A stretch of DNA of 11,633 nucleotides from Patescibacteria group bacterium (lineage in GTDB: Bacteria > Patescibacteriota > Patescibacteriia > WFTA01 > S139-112). The notes beneath the pieces are model-generated. The model ran no database searches and was not told where the DNA came from. It saw nothing but the letters and a program-made list of their open reading frames with translations. Shown here in pieces: positions 1-7,166 of this stretch. The stretch lies in assembly GCA_015485715.1 (NCBI GenBank), contig WFTA01000041.1, positions 1 through 11,633 of the forward strand. Direction: 5' to 3'. The first letter of the stretch is position 1. The number at the start of each line of letters is the position of its first letter. Made by a program: the position numbers and the translations under genes.

Positions 1-191
1 TTCCTGTATCGTCTGACAAGTTTTTGCTTTCTATTATCTTCTCAGGATTAGCTTTGTATATTACAGGAGTTTTCTCTGCATGGATTACCAATAAAAATGC
101 TGTTTGGGGAGGGATTAGAACTCTTTTTATAGGAGGATTTGCAGGTTTTGTCGCTTATATTGTTGGTTATTTTACCAAAACACTTTTATAG
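1..191 (+). CDS. VIT1/CCC1-family metal transporter, C-terminal fragment
   Basis: The gene runs in from the left edge, and only the last 62 codons are visible (whole codons from position 3, stop TAG at 189-191). The fragment has two hydrophobic helices, roughly residues 7-27 and 44-58, joined by a short polar turn. The second follows a Gly-Gly-Ile-Arg-Thr-Leu stretch and is rich in Gly, Ala and Ile. This matches the last two membrane helices of VIT1/CCC1 (DUF125) transporters, where a conserved Arg precedes a Gly/Ala-rich final helix and the protein ends just after it. Family members move Fe2+ or Mn2+ across membranes. The metal-binding part is outside the window, so the substrate cannot be judged. 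Another small membrane family remains possible. No clear terminator follows before the rplU promoter. Confidence 0.6.
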   Translation, partial: PVSSDKFLLSIIFSGLALYITGVFSAWITNKNAVWGGIRTLFIGGFAGFVAYIVGYFTKTLL

Positions 192-280
192 GCTTTTCTG
201 GCAAATTTTAAAGTATTAATATTTTTACCAAATTAGCATTAATTATAGTGAGTGTTTCAGGTAAGAATTACATGCATAAA

Positions 281-309
281 TTGACATATATTGTGGTATT
301 TGATATAGT
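281..309 (+). promoter_or_regulatory. Promoter of rplU (-35 TTGACA, extended -10 TATAGT)
   Basis: A perfect TTGACA at 281-286 is followed after 17 bases by TATAGT at 304-309, one base from consensus. TGA at 301-303 supplies an extended -10. Transcription should begin near 315-317, about 48 bases before the rplU start codon. It is the best promoter in the window, as expected for a ribosomal protein gene. Confidence 0.8.
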
Positions 310-314
310 ATTAG

Positions 315-333
315 TAAATATTTGTAATATTTA
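315..333 (+). promoter_or_regulatory. Hairpin at the 5' end of the rplU leader
   Basis: TAAATATT (315-322) and AATATTTA (326-333) form a perfect 8-bp A/U stem with a TGT loop. It falls at the predicted transcript start, so it could form at the very 5' end of the mRNA and protect it or act in control. Because all pairs are A-T in an AT-rich region, chance is a real alternative. Confidence 0.3.
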
Positions 334-364
334 TAGAGATTATTAAGTAATTAATTTATTATTT

Positions 365-685
365 ATGGCTACAATAGCAGTTATCAAAACAGGAGGTAAG
401 CAGTATAAGGTTAAAGAAGGAGAGGTTATTAAGATAGAAAAACTTGATCAAGATGTGGGATCTAAAATAGATTTTGAAGTTTTGCTTGTAGCTGATACCC
501 AGAGCGGCGAAGCTCAGGTGGGTACACCAGAAGTAAAGGGAGCCAAAGTTGAGGCTGAAATTGTAGAGCAGGGGAGAGATCCTAAGATAAAAGTGGTTAA
601 GTTTAAGCCCAAGACAAGATATAAAAGAACTTACGGACACAGACAGCCTTATACTAAAGTCAAGATTCTAAAAATCACTGCTTAA
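365..685 (+). CDS. rplU: 50S ribosomal protein L21
   Basis: Encodes L21 (106 residues, normal length), a 23S rRNA-binding protein of the large subunit. It opens with the family signature KTGGKQYKV (residues 8-16). It then shows the conserved acidic beta region, the GTPEVKGAKVEAEIVEQG stretch and the C-terminal GHRQPYTKVKI segment (residues 91-101) with the basic KFKPKTRYKR run before it. The ATG at 365 places the conserved start MATIAVIKTGG exactly, although no Shine-Dalgarno sequence precedes it. A strong promoter lies upstream and a hairpin terminator directly downstream, so it appears to be transcribed alone. In many bacteria rpmA (L27) follows rplU. Here it does not, so L27 must be encoded elsewhere if present. 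Confidence 0.97.
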   Translation: MATIAVIKTGGKQYKVKEGEVIKIEKLDQDVGSKIDFEVLLVADTQSGEAQVGTPEVKGAKVEAEIVEQGRDPKIKVVKFKPKTRYKRTYGHRQPYTKVKILKITA

Positions 686-710
686 TATTTTGTCTAATTT
701 TCTGCAAAAT

Positions 711-748
711 TAAGAATAAGGGCCAAAACCCTTATTCTTATTTTGATT
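711..748 (+). terminator. Intrinsic terminator after rplU
   Basis: A perfect 12-bp stem (711-722 with 729-740) with a 6-base loop CCAAAA begins 26 bases after the rplU stop. TTTTGATT follows. The stem is strong for this AT-rich DNA, but the T-run is only four bases, so some read-through is likely. It ends just eight bases before the corA start codon. Confidence 0.7.
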
Positions 749-1672
749 ATGCTGAAGATATATAAAAATTCAGTTGTTGATCCGCGTTTGAGATCCCTGC
801 CGGATATACGCAAGGGAAGCTTAGTGCTGTGCACAAATCCGGATAAAGATGAGATTAGAAAGCTCGGTAAAATGTTTTCTATATCAGAGGACGATTTGGA
901 GCAATATCTTGATGAGCTTGAAACACCTCGTCTGGATGTAGAAAACGATGTGGTTATTATTGTGATTCGTCTTCCTGACATTGAAGGAGAGAAGTCCTAT
1001 ACCCAGACTTTGGTGATCTTAAGCAGCAGCGATTACTCAGCTCTTATCACTAGTGGCAGTATAGATATATTTCGTGATATAGAAAACAATAAAATACCTA
1101 TTATTACAACCCAAAGATCAAAATTAGTAATCCAGATACTTCTTGAAGTTGTGAGAAGATTTAGTGCGGCAGTTGTACAGATTAACAAGACTGTACAGGA
1201 GGAGAAAAGGAATTTTCAAAGAATTGACAAAGAGCTTATCTTTACTTTAGTTAATACAGAGGAGATACTGAACGAATTCATCCCTGCTTTGACTGCAAAT
1301 ATAAATCTGATTAAAAAACTTCTTCAAGGACAGTACATTCCCCTGTATCAACAGGATAAAAATCTCATAGATGATTTGCTTATAGACAGTCAGCAGGCTC
1401 TTGATATATGTATTACTAATTTAAAAACAATTAGAAACTTGAGAGATGGTTATACAACTATAATTACACTCAGGCTAAATCAAATCATGAAATTGCTCAC
1501 TTATGTTACAGTAACACTCACCATACCTCTTATAGTTGCGAATATCTATGGTATGAATATTTTACTTCCACTTGCAGATTCACCTCATGCCTTCACTATT
1601 CTGGTATCTCTTATGTTTCTGCTTATGATCATCACAGTTGGCCTTATCATTTGGTACCGCAAAAAGATTTAA
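749..1672 (+). CDS. corA: CorA-family magnesium/cobalt transport protein
   Basis: A 307-residue member of the CorA metal ion channel family, which forms a pentamer in the inner membrane and admits Mg2+ (also Co2+ and Ni2+). The soluble N-terminal domain carries the family-typical CTNPDKDEI near residue 28 and ETPRLDVENDVVIIVIRLP near 58-76. A long helical region follows (about 120-240). Two membrane helices close the protein (about 246-266 and 280-302), with the signature YGMN at the end of the first (Gly268-Met269-Asn270) and a basic C-terminus. I chose ATG 749. A TTG at 743 in frame would lie inside the terminator T-run. No Shine-Dalgarno sequence is visible and there is little room for a separate promoter, so expression may depend on read-through from rplU. 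ZntB-like specificity cannot be excluded. Confidence 0.9.
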   Translation: MLKIYKNSVVDPRLRSLPDIRKGSLVLCTNPDKDEIRKLGKMFSISEDDLEQYLDELETPRLDVENDVVIIVIRLPDIEGEKSYTQTLVILSSSDYSALITSGSIDIFRDIENNKIPIITTQRSKLVIQILLEVVRRFSAAVVQINKTVQEEKRNFQRIDKELIFTLVNTEEILNEFIPALTANINLIKKLLQGQYIPLYQQDKNLIDDLLIDSQQALDICITNLKTIRNLRDGYTTIITLRLNQIMKLLTYVTVTLTIPLIVANIYGMNILLPLADSPHAFTILVSLMFLLMIITVGLIIWYRKKI

Positions 1673-1686
1673 TCCAATAGAATTCC

Positions 1687-1739
1687 CTGCAATTTACTGT
1701 GGAGTAGTTTATTGCAGTATACCCTTGATTTATTTTTTA
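1687..1739 (+). terminator. Possible weak terminator after corA
   Basis: CTGCAAT (1687-1693) and ATTGCAG (1711-1717) can form a 7-bp stem with a 17-base loop. A T-rich stretch follows at about 1727-1739. The loop is long and the T-run is not adjacent, so this is only a candidate. Confidence 0.25.
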
Positions 1740-1769
1740 TATTTAGTAAAATAAGTAATCGGCTATTTT

Positions 1770-1775
1770 TATAAT
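1770..1775 (+). promoter_or_regulatory. -10 element of the cobalamin adenosyltransferase gene
   Basis: A consensus TATAAT ends 12 bases before the start codon at 1788. No -35 is visible at the right spacing. Transcription would start about five bases before the ATG, giving an almost leaderless mRNA. This fits the lack of a Shine-Dalgarno sequence. Confidence 0.4.
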
Positions 1776-1787
1776 TAAAAACTTTAT

Positions 1788-2372
1788 ATGACAGTATATA
1801 CCAAGGCTGGAGATAATGGAGATACTACACTTAGAGGCGGAGTAAAAGCATCAAAATCAGAGGAGATATTTAAATTTTTGGGGGATCTAGATGAACTTAA
1901 TGCGCAGATAGGAATGTTTATAGTTTATCTTAAAAGCTGGCAGGAAAAAGTAGACTCTGCTATGTATCAAGCCAAACTTATAGATTTTCATATGAGATTT
2001 TTGGAAGTAATTCAGAATGTTCTTTTTGATATTGGATCAGAAGTTGCTGCAAGCAGGACAGTTGATTATGAAAAGAAAAATTATATCAATATGGTGTATA
2101 GGATAGAAAGAGCTATAGATGCTATGGAAAAACAGCTTCAACCTCTTTCCAATTTTATCCTGCCGGGCGGGTCTGTGGGTGCAGCATACAGCCATATCTG
2201 CCGCACTATTACCAGAAGATGTGAGAGAGAATATTTTTCTTTGGATACTTCAGGTAATAATAAAACCATAGGTGTGTTTTTAAACAGACTTTCAGATTAT
2301 TTCTTCATCCTCGCAAGATTTTTAAACAAACAAAGCGGTGTTAAAGATGTAAAATGGAAGAGTGTAGTATAA
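1788..2372 (+). CDS. PduO-type ATP:cob(I)alamin adenosyltransferase
   Basis: Transfers the adenosyl group of ATP to cob(I)alamin, making coenzyme B12 (adenosylcobalamin). It has 194 residues, the usual size of the single-domain trimeric family. Visible marks are the N-terminal ATP-binding segment YTKAGDNGDTT (4-14), LGDLDELNAQIG (31-42), FILPGG (123-128), and the helix with Arg139, Arg143, Arg144 and Glu146, in the same R-x3-RR-x-E spacing as the catalytic helix of human MMAB. NRLSDYFFILAR (166-177) follows near the C-terminus. All key positions look intact. No cobalamin synthesis gene and no B12-dependent enzyme lies nearby. In a small genome the likely client is a class II ribonucleotide reductase or another salvage-fed enzyme, which is an inference. 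No cobalamin riboswitch is seen upstream. Confidence 0.93.
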   Translation: MTVYTKAGDNGDTTLRGGVKASKSEEIFKFLGDLDELNAQIGMFIVYLKSWQEKVDSAMYQAKLIDFHMRFLEVIQNVLFDIGSEVAASRTVDYEKKNYINMVYRIERAIDAMEKQLQPLSNFILPGGSVGAAYSHICRTITRRCEREYFSLDTSGNNKTIGVFLNRLSDYFFILARFLNKQSGVKDVKWKSVV

Positions 2373-2457
2373 ATACAAAGAAGTATAAAATACTGTTCTG
2401 GAGCAGATAATGTTTATTTGATATATTGTTAATCGCATTTTTATTTATGCTTTTGTG

Positions 2458-2466
2458 TGATATAAT
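2458..2466 (+). promoter_or_regulatory. Extended -10 promoter candidate, TGATATAAT
   Basis: TG-A-TATAAT is a perfect extended -10, and a second TATAAT follows at 2471-2476. No good -35 is present, although extended -10 promoters can act without one. It lies 86 bases after the adenosyltransferase stop and could drive the glycan genes from far upstream. Confidence 0.4.
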
Positions 2467-2637
2467 AAAGTATAATAATTATACAATTTTCAAATACAGG
2501 TAAATTTATAATTTTCCTGATTACCCTAATTTACACTAATTAATTACTCTAACTAATTTTCCAATAACCCAATTTATAAATAAATCCTAAATCCTAAACA
2601 AAAACCAAAAAGAATTTTTAATTTTGTAATTTTGTAA

Positions 2638-2656
2638 CCCCAGTCATTCGACGGGG
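2638..2656 (+). repeat. Small GTCATTCGAC palindrome
   Basis: CCCC-A-GTC / ATTC / GAC-GGGG folds into a short hairpin. It carries the same core, in the opposite orientation, as the palindrome at 9533-9550 (CCCTGTC GAAT GACAGGG). It looks like an isolated copy of the repeat family that fills the right end of the window. Confidence 0.55.
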
Positions 2657-2700
2657 CAAGTTTTATAAACAATTTTTAATATCTAATTTTTAAATTTTTT

Positions 2701-2799
2701 CAGCCCCACTTTTCAATATCATTTGCAGATATGTTGCTTTAAATCAAATTACACACCCATTGGCTTTATAACACAGATTTACCTCAAAAAGTGGAGCTG
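2701..2799. repeat. Wide inverted repeat upstream of the flippase gene
   Basis: CAGCCCCACTTTT (2701-2713) pairs with AAAAGTGGAGCTG (2787-2799) with a single C-A mismatch, enclosing a 73-base loop. It could fold in a long leader mRNA or be a remnant of a mobile repeat with inverted ends. Nothing in the loop is recognisable. Confidence 0.45.
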
Positions 2800-2869
2800 G
2801 GTTGTAAATTGGATAATTATTTTTTATTGTTTAGAATTTCGGATTTAGCATTTAGGATTTCGGTATTGT

Positions 2870-4315
2870 ATGTCTATTGCTAAAAATACTATTTATTACA
2901 CAGCAGCACTTTTGTATCAGAAAATATTGGGTTTTATTTATTTTACTTTGATTGCAAGATTTCTGGGCGTAGACGAGTCAGGAAGATATTTCTTTGCTTT
3001 GTCTTTTACAGCTTTATTTGCTATTTTTGCAGATTTAGGACTTGTACCTGTTTTAATAAGGGAAATTGCAAAAGATAAAGAAAGGAAGAATGAACTATTT
3101 TCAAAAGTTTTAACTCTTAAGCTGATATTGGCATTTTTATCTGTTTCTTTGATTGTTCTTTTTGTAAATATTCTTGATTATCCTTCTTATGTAAAGAATT
3201 TGGTATATGTTGCATCTTTAACTGTTTTATTTGACTCTTTTTCTTTGATCTTCTGGGGGTTGTTTCGTGGGTTTCATAATTTAAAATATGAGTCTATAGG
3301 TGTTATTGTTTTTCAGACATTGACTGTCGGTCTGGGTACATATGCTCTTTTTCAGGGGTATAAAGCAAATACCATTATATACATACTCGTCCTTTCTAAT
3401 TTTGTATATTTTATCTTGGCTTTATCTTTGGCGTGGAAAAAACTTAATCTCAGAGTTTCTCTGCAAAAGCTTGATAGAAAGCTTTTTTCTATGTTTAGGA
3501 TCTCTATACCTTTTGCATTGGCAGGAGTTTTTTCACGTATTTATACCCAGATAGACACTGTGATGATATCCAAAATAGGATGTACTCTTGACGAGTGCAC
3601 CAGAAATGTAGGATGGTATGCCATAGCTACAAAAACCACACTTGCTATGCAGTTTATACCTCTTGCTCTTACTGCATCCTTGTATCCCACATTCTCCAAA
3701 TTATATAGAGATAAAGAAAAAACAAGGATTATAGATATCTACACCAGCTCATACAGATACCTTCTCATTTTATCGGGGTTTATAGTTGCAATCATTGTGT
3801 CTTTATCCACCCCGCTGGTTGAGATTATCTGGGGCGATGAGTTTTTGCCGTCATCTTTGCCTATGAAAATTTTGATGATATCAGTAGTTTTTATATTTCT
3901 CACATTTCCAAACGGGGCTTTTCTTAATGCAGCAGGATATCAGAAGATAAATACTTATTATATGGGTCTCTCTGTTGTAATAAATGTTGTTTTAAATATA
4001 TTTTTGATTTATCAATTTTCTCTTTTAGGTGCTGCTATAGCTTCTCTTATCTCTACATTCAGCCTGTTTATGATGGGATTTGTGAAAGTATATAGGTTGA
4101 TTTGTTTCCCTGTCAAGATGATTCTTAATCATATGATAAAAATATCTATCACTATAGCAGTAACAGCAATTCTTGCCTATTCAGCAGCAGATTATATGCA
4201 CATTGTTCTTGTCTTGATAGTTTCAGGGATTATATATAGTATATTACTATTAGGGCTTAAAGAGGTAAGACTATCTGATATTAGAAAAATTATTGCTTTG
4301 ATAAGAGGTATATGA
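2870..4315 (+). CDS. Wzx-like polysaccharide/lipid-linked oligosaccharide flippase
   Basis: A 481-residue membrane protein of the MOP superfamily (Polysacc_synt, RfbX/Wzx type). Such proteins flip undecaprenyl-linked glycans from the inner to the outer face of the cytoplasmic membrane. About a dozen or more hydrophobic segments cover the sequence. The N-terminus (NTIYYTAALLYQKILGFIYF, then ARFLGVDESGRYFFALSF) is typical of the family, with repeated helix-loop units (near 211-235 and 296-320), GDEFLPSS (322-329) and the NVVLNIFLI...GAAIAS segment (372-392). No Shine-Dalgarno sequence precedes the ATG. The stop overlaps the next start (ATGA, 4312-4315), so the glycosyltransferase downstream is probably translationally coupled. 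The cargo cannot be read from the sequence. A teichoic or S-layer glycan, or a capsule repeat unit, are all possible. Confidence 0.88.
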   Translation: MSIAKNTIYYTAALLYQKILGFIYFTLIARFLGVDESGRYFFALSFTALFAIFADLGLVPVLIREIAKDKERKNELFSKVLTLKLILAFLSVSLIVLFVNILDYPSYVKNLVYVASLTVLFDSFSLIFWGLFRGFHNLKYESIGVIVFQTLTVGLGTYALFQGYKANTIIYILVLSNFVYFILALSLAWKKLNLRVSLQKLDRKLFSMFRISIPFALAGVFSRIYTQIDTVMISKIGCTLDECTRNVGWYAIATKTTLAMQFIPLALTASLYPTFSKLYRDKEKTRIIDIYTSSYRYLLILSGFIVAIIVSLSTPLVEIIWGDEFLPSSLPMKILMISVVFIFLTFPNGAFLNAAGYQKINTYYMGLSVVINVVLNIFLIYQFSLLGAAIASLISTFSLFMMGFVKVYRLICFPVKMILNHMIKISITIAVTAILAYSAADYMHIVLVLIVSGIIYSILLLGLKEVRLSDIRKIIALIRGI

Positions 4316-5520
4316 AAAAAACACTGCTTACAACTTATATGTTTTTACCTCAAATAGGAGGAGCTCAGTATTATTATTATCATTTATGTAAAAATTTGCC
4401 CCAAGACAGCATTTTTGTTTTGGTAGGCAGGAGATTTGATAGAAAAGATGAGGACAGATTAAAGCAGGAGGCAGGATTTTATATAAAATACACTGATCTT
4501 CACTGGGGGTCTTTTTTACGTAAATGGTTTTCTCTTCTTTTTCACATATCCAGAGAAGTAGTCAGGCATAATATAGGTATTCTTTGGGCAGGAGAAGTGT
4601 TGCCGACAGGACTTGCTGTATATGTAGCAAGCAGGATTTTTGATATTCCATATTTTGTAACAACCCATGGTGCAGATGTGCTTAATCCAATGCAAAAAAC
4701 AGGCATCAGAGGAAAGTGGAAGAGATTTTTGGTTAGATGGGTTCTAAAAAATGCTGCATTTGTGGTTGCAAACACCGAGTATACTCGCCTGCAGGTTGAA
4801 AAATATTCTATAGATAGAGATAAGACTATTGTAGTATACCCCTGTCCTTCTATATCTCCTGATATTCAAAATATAGAAAAAGATGATGATATACAGACTA
4901 TAGAGAGCCTGAAGCAGGAAGGATGGAAGATTGTGCTCACCACAGCCAGAGCAGTGAGGCGCAAGGGTATAGATATGGTGATTCAGGCTATGCCTTATGT
5001 ATGGCAGGAAAGACCGGAGGCACTTTATGTAATAGTAGGAGAGGGGGTTTATAAGAAAGAGCTGGTTAAAATGGCAGAAGATACAGGACATAAAGACAAG
5101 ATTATGTTTATAGATTTTGTATCAGATAATAAGCTGGCATACCTGTATTCTCTTTGTGATGTTTATGTGATGATACCCAGAGTTGTGGACGGGCTTGTAG
5201 AGGGATTTGGTATAGTATATTTAAATGCCGGCCTTTTTGCAAAGCCTGTGATAGGCTCAAAAGTGGGAGGAGTACCGGAGGCAATAATTGATTTTTATGA
5301 TAATAATTATGATACAGCCACCGGCCTTTTGGTAAATAATCCACAAAATCCTAGGGAGATAGCCAAAAAAATATTGATGCTGGTTAAAGATACAGGCATG
5401 GCTGAAAAATTTGGCGCAAACAACAAAAAATATGCTGAAAAGTTTACCTATAGCAAAGAAGCAGAGAAGATAAGGCAAAAAATAGGGAGTATAACAGAAC
5501 AAGCAAATTCAAATACCTAG
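4312..5520 (+). CDS. Family 4 (GT-B fold) glycosyltransferase
   Basis: A 402-residue retaining glycosyltransferase expected to add a sugar from a nucleotide-sugar donor to a lipid-linked glycan on the cytoplasmic side. The N-terminal Rossmann domain shows the acceptor-side GGAQYYYYHL (16-25) and THGADVLNP (118-126). The C-terminal domain shows LTTARAVRRKGID (209-221, with the phosphate-binding Arg/Lys), YVIVGEG (239-245) and EGFGIVYLN...KPVIGSKVGGVPEAI (297-325). The EX7E motif keeps its first Glu (297), but the second is Asn305 (AAT at 5224-5226). This is unusual for GT4 and could alter donor binding. The ATG overlaps the flippase stop, and AAGAGG lies three bases upstream. There are no membrane helices. 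The sugar is unknown. Confidence 0.9.
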   Translation: MKKTLLTTYMFLPQIGGAQYYYYHLCKNLPQDSIFVLVGRRFDRKDEDRLKQEAGFYIKYTDLHWGSFLRKWFSLLFHISREVVRHNIGILWAGEVLPTGLAVYVASRIFDIPYFVTTHGADVLNPMQKTGIRGKWKRFLVRWVLKNAAFVVANTEYTRLQVEKYSIDRDKTIVVYPCPSISPDIQNIEKDDDIQTIESLKQEGWKIVLTTARAVRRKGIDMVIQAMPYVWQERPEALYVIVGEGVYKKELVKMAEDTGHKDKIMFIDFVSDNKLAYLYSLCDVYVMIPRVVDGLVEGFGIVYLNAGLFAKPVIGSKVGGVPEAIIDFYDNNYDTATGLLVNNPQNPREIAKKILMLVKDTGMAEKFGANNKKYAEKFTYSKEAEKIRQKIGSITEQANSNT

Positions 5521-5616
5521 ATAAAAATCCAAAGCAGGTTCTTAATTATCGAATTTTCAATTTTCAATCAATCCGTTAATTCTTTAAATTTTCAAACATT
5601 AAAAATTATTTAAAAA

Positions 5617-5636
5617 TTACAAAATTAAAAATTCTT
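5617..5636. repeat. 20-bp AT-rich repeat, copy 2 (inverted to 2610-2629)
   Basis: These 20 bases abut the start codon at 5637 and are the exact reverse complement of 2610-2629 in the gap before the flippase. Both copies sit in similar AATTTTCAATTTT-like low-complexity DNA, so part of the match may reflect simple composition. Confidence 0.5.
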
Positions 5637-6380
5637 ATGATAAGCGTTATCATACCAGTATATATTAGAGAAAAAGATGTGGACAAATCTCTGTTTGGAA
5701 AAAATAGATTAGATGTTTTTGATATATGCCTTGCGAGCCTTGTTAATCAGAGCTACAAAGACTTTGAGGTTGTGGTGGTAGATGACGAATCAGAAATTGA
5801 TTTAAAGCAGATAACAGATAAATATAAAGATAAGTTCAACAGGTTTATATATCACAGAATTCCTCACAGCGGAGCCAATAAAGCCAGAAATACAGGATTT
5901 GAAATATCTAGCGGCAGATATGTTATTTTTCTTGATGCAGATATAAAAATGCGTTCAGATATGCTGGAGAAGCTTTATCAAGCTCTGGATAATAATTCAC
6001 AAGTATCATATGCATACAGCAGATTTATATATGGATTTAAAAAGTTTAAAGTTGGCAGATTTGATGAAGAGAGATTAAAGAGAATGCCTTATATCCATAC
6101 ATCATCGCTTATCCGTAGAGAACATTTTCCCGGGTTTGATGAAAATATCAAGCGCTTGCAGGATTGGGATTTATATCTTACAATGCTGGAAAGAGGGTAT
6201 AAAGGAGTATTTATACCTGAATATTTGTTTAAAATATACACCCAAGGGTCTATGAGCCAGTGGATACCAGCTGTTTTCTACAAAAAGCCGTTTAATATGT
6301 TTTTACCTAAATTTATCAAGCAAAAGCAGGATAAATACCACCAAGCTATGGAAATTATAAAAAGTAAACATAGATTATGA
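5637..6380 (+). CDS. Family 2 (GT-A fold) glycosyltransferase
   Basis: A 247-residue GT2 enzyme, which transfers a sugar with inversion from a nucleotide donor. Seen in order are ISVIIPVY (2-9), VVVVDDES (45-52, uracil/ribose-side Asp pair), GANKARNTGFEISSG (79-93) and FLDADI (98-103, with DAD as the metal-binding DXD at 100-102). HTSSLIRR follows near 154-161, then QDWDLYLTML (175-184, the ED-like catalytic region). There are no membrane segments, so it is a cytosolic or peripheral enzyme. The first strand is followed by an insert of about 20 residues (10-30) before CLASLVNQSY, a common variation in GT2. It is separated from the GT4 gene by 116 bases of low-complexity DNA and shares ATGA with the next gene (6377-6380). 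No Shine-Dalgarno sequence is visible. The acceptor and sugar are unknown. Confidence 0.92.
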   Translation: MISVIIPVYIREKDVDKSLFGKNRLDVFDICLASLVNQSYKDFEVVVVDDESEIDLKQITDKYKDKFNRFIYHRIPHSGANKARNTGFEISSGRYVIFLDADIKMRSDMLEKLYQALDNNSQVSYAYSRFIYGFKKFKVGRFDEERLKRMPYIHTSSLIRREHFPGFDENIKRLQDWDLYLTMLERGYKGVFIPEYLFKIYTQGSMSQWIPAVFYKKPFNMFLPKFIKQKQDKYHQAMEIIKSKHRL

Positions 6381-7144
6381 GCAAAGGTGGCAGAATAAAC
6401 ACAATTCATGATAATTCCAATCAATTAGAATTTGATTTTATAGACCATGACAGTTCGGGAAGTGTGATGTCAACGAGGAATAGTGAGTGTCAACGTCAGA
6501 ATAGTACCAATTTATTAGATTTAGCAACACTTCCCTTAAATGAGTTGACGGAAATGTCTCTCAAGGATATAGAAGCTGAATTGTCAAAGATTATTAAGTT
6601 AGTGTCAGATAAGTTGAGTGATATTGAAAGGAAAAAATCGAATATTAGAAGGTTAATGAGTAGAATTGTGGATGAGAATGGAAATATAATAAAGTCATCT
6701 AATGCAGGGCATACAAATAAAAAACGTCAACAAGACCCAATAAAAGAATTAATAGATTGTATTGATTATGGTATTAAACTATGTGGATATTTAATGAAAG
6801 TATATAGTAGACTTAACAAAAAAGTCGATTTTAGAACAAATGATATGGAGTTGGGTATCCCCCAAAGAATTGGTATTTTGTTCTATTTAAAAGAAGTTTT
6901 GGGATTAAATAAAAATAGCCATATAAATACTTCAATAGGAAATAATATCAAACCCATGGAAATATCAAATAGTGGTGGAATTGAAAAAGATATAGATGTT
7001 GATTTTATAGATCACGATATAACAATATTAGAAGGTTACTTTGAAGAAGTTAAAAAGTATAATTCATATTTTACAAATAAGAAAAAAGACATTAAAAACA
7101 AATTATATAATAATTCGCATCCTGTTTCATTTTTTGATTTTTGA
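6377..7144 (+). CDS. Unrecognised 255-residue coiled-coil protein
   Basis: I recognise no family. The protein is hydrophilic, with no signal peptide and no membrane helix. Residues 60-100 are a charged heptad-like helix (a likely coiled coil). Residues 120-175 look helical, with Cys128 and Cys136 eight residues apart. A six-residue motif DFIDHD occurs twice, at 20-25 near the N-terminus and 209-214 near the C-terminus, with low-complexity Asn/Ser linkers after each helical block. The protein ends SFFDF. The start overlaps the GT2 stop (ATGA), and the next gene starts 22 bases after the stop, so it is part of this transcript. The composition is Asn- and Ile-rich and appears more AT-biased than the glycosyltransferase upstream, which may indicate transfer. 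A scaffold or regulator of glycan assembly is conceivable but unproven. Confidence 0.75.
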   Translation: MSKGGRINTIHDNSNQLEFDFIDHDSSGSVMSTRNSECQRQNSTNLLDLATLPLNELTEMSLKDIEAELSKIIKLVSDKLSDIERKKSNIRRLMSRIVDENGNIIKSSNAGHTNKKRQQDPIKELIDCIDYGIKLCGYLMKVYSRLNKKVDFRTNDMELGIPQRIGILFYLKEVLGLNKNSHINTSIGNNIKPMEISNSGGIEKDIDVDFIDHDITILEGYFEEVKKYNSYFTNKKKDIKNKLYNNSHPVSFFDF

Positions 7145-7166
7145 AGATAGTAATAAATGTTTTTCT

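Larger units (their letters stand above)
2373..2869. other. Long AT-rich gap before the glycan genes
   Basis: No ORF of convincing quality lies in these 497 bases. The gap holds a possible extended -10 (2458-2466) and much low-complexity AATTT/TAATT sequence. It also holds a small GTCATTCGAC hairpin (2638-2656), a wide inverted repeat (2701-2713 with 2787-2799), and imperfect copies of an AAATCCTAAA-type motif at about 2583-2599 (+) and 2830-2860 (inverted). If transcription starts at the -10 element, the wzx-like gene would have a leader of about 400 bases. Confidence 0.5.

Noticed and set aside
359..640. A 93-codon open frame on the - strand opposite rplU
   Set aside because: It lies wholly antisense to a clear ribosomal protein gene and has no recognisable domain or upstream signal.
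743..748. TTG 743 as start of CorA
   Set aside because: It lies inside the terminator T-run and adds only two residues. ATG 749 is the natural start.
1673..1787. A cobalamin riboswitch before the adenosyltransferase gene
   Set aside because: The gap is 115 bases of AT-rich DNA with no B12-box-like sequence or room for the multi-helix fold.
3342..3554. A 70-codon + strand frame inside the flippase gene
   Set aside because: It overlaps a well-supported membrane protein in another frame and has no start signal.
4744..5502. Three overlapping - strand open frames opposite the GT4 gene
   Set aside because: They mirror a gene with all GT4 motifs. Their Cys- and Tyr-rich translations look like shadows.
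7041..7166. The 42 codons before ATG 7167 as part of the DUF1653 protein
   Set aside because: They overlap the 255-residue gene in another frame and have no similarity to the family, whose start fits Met at 7167.
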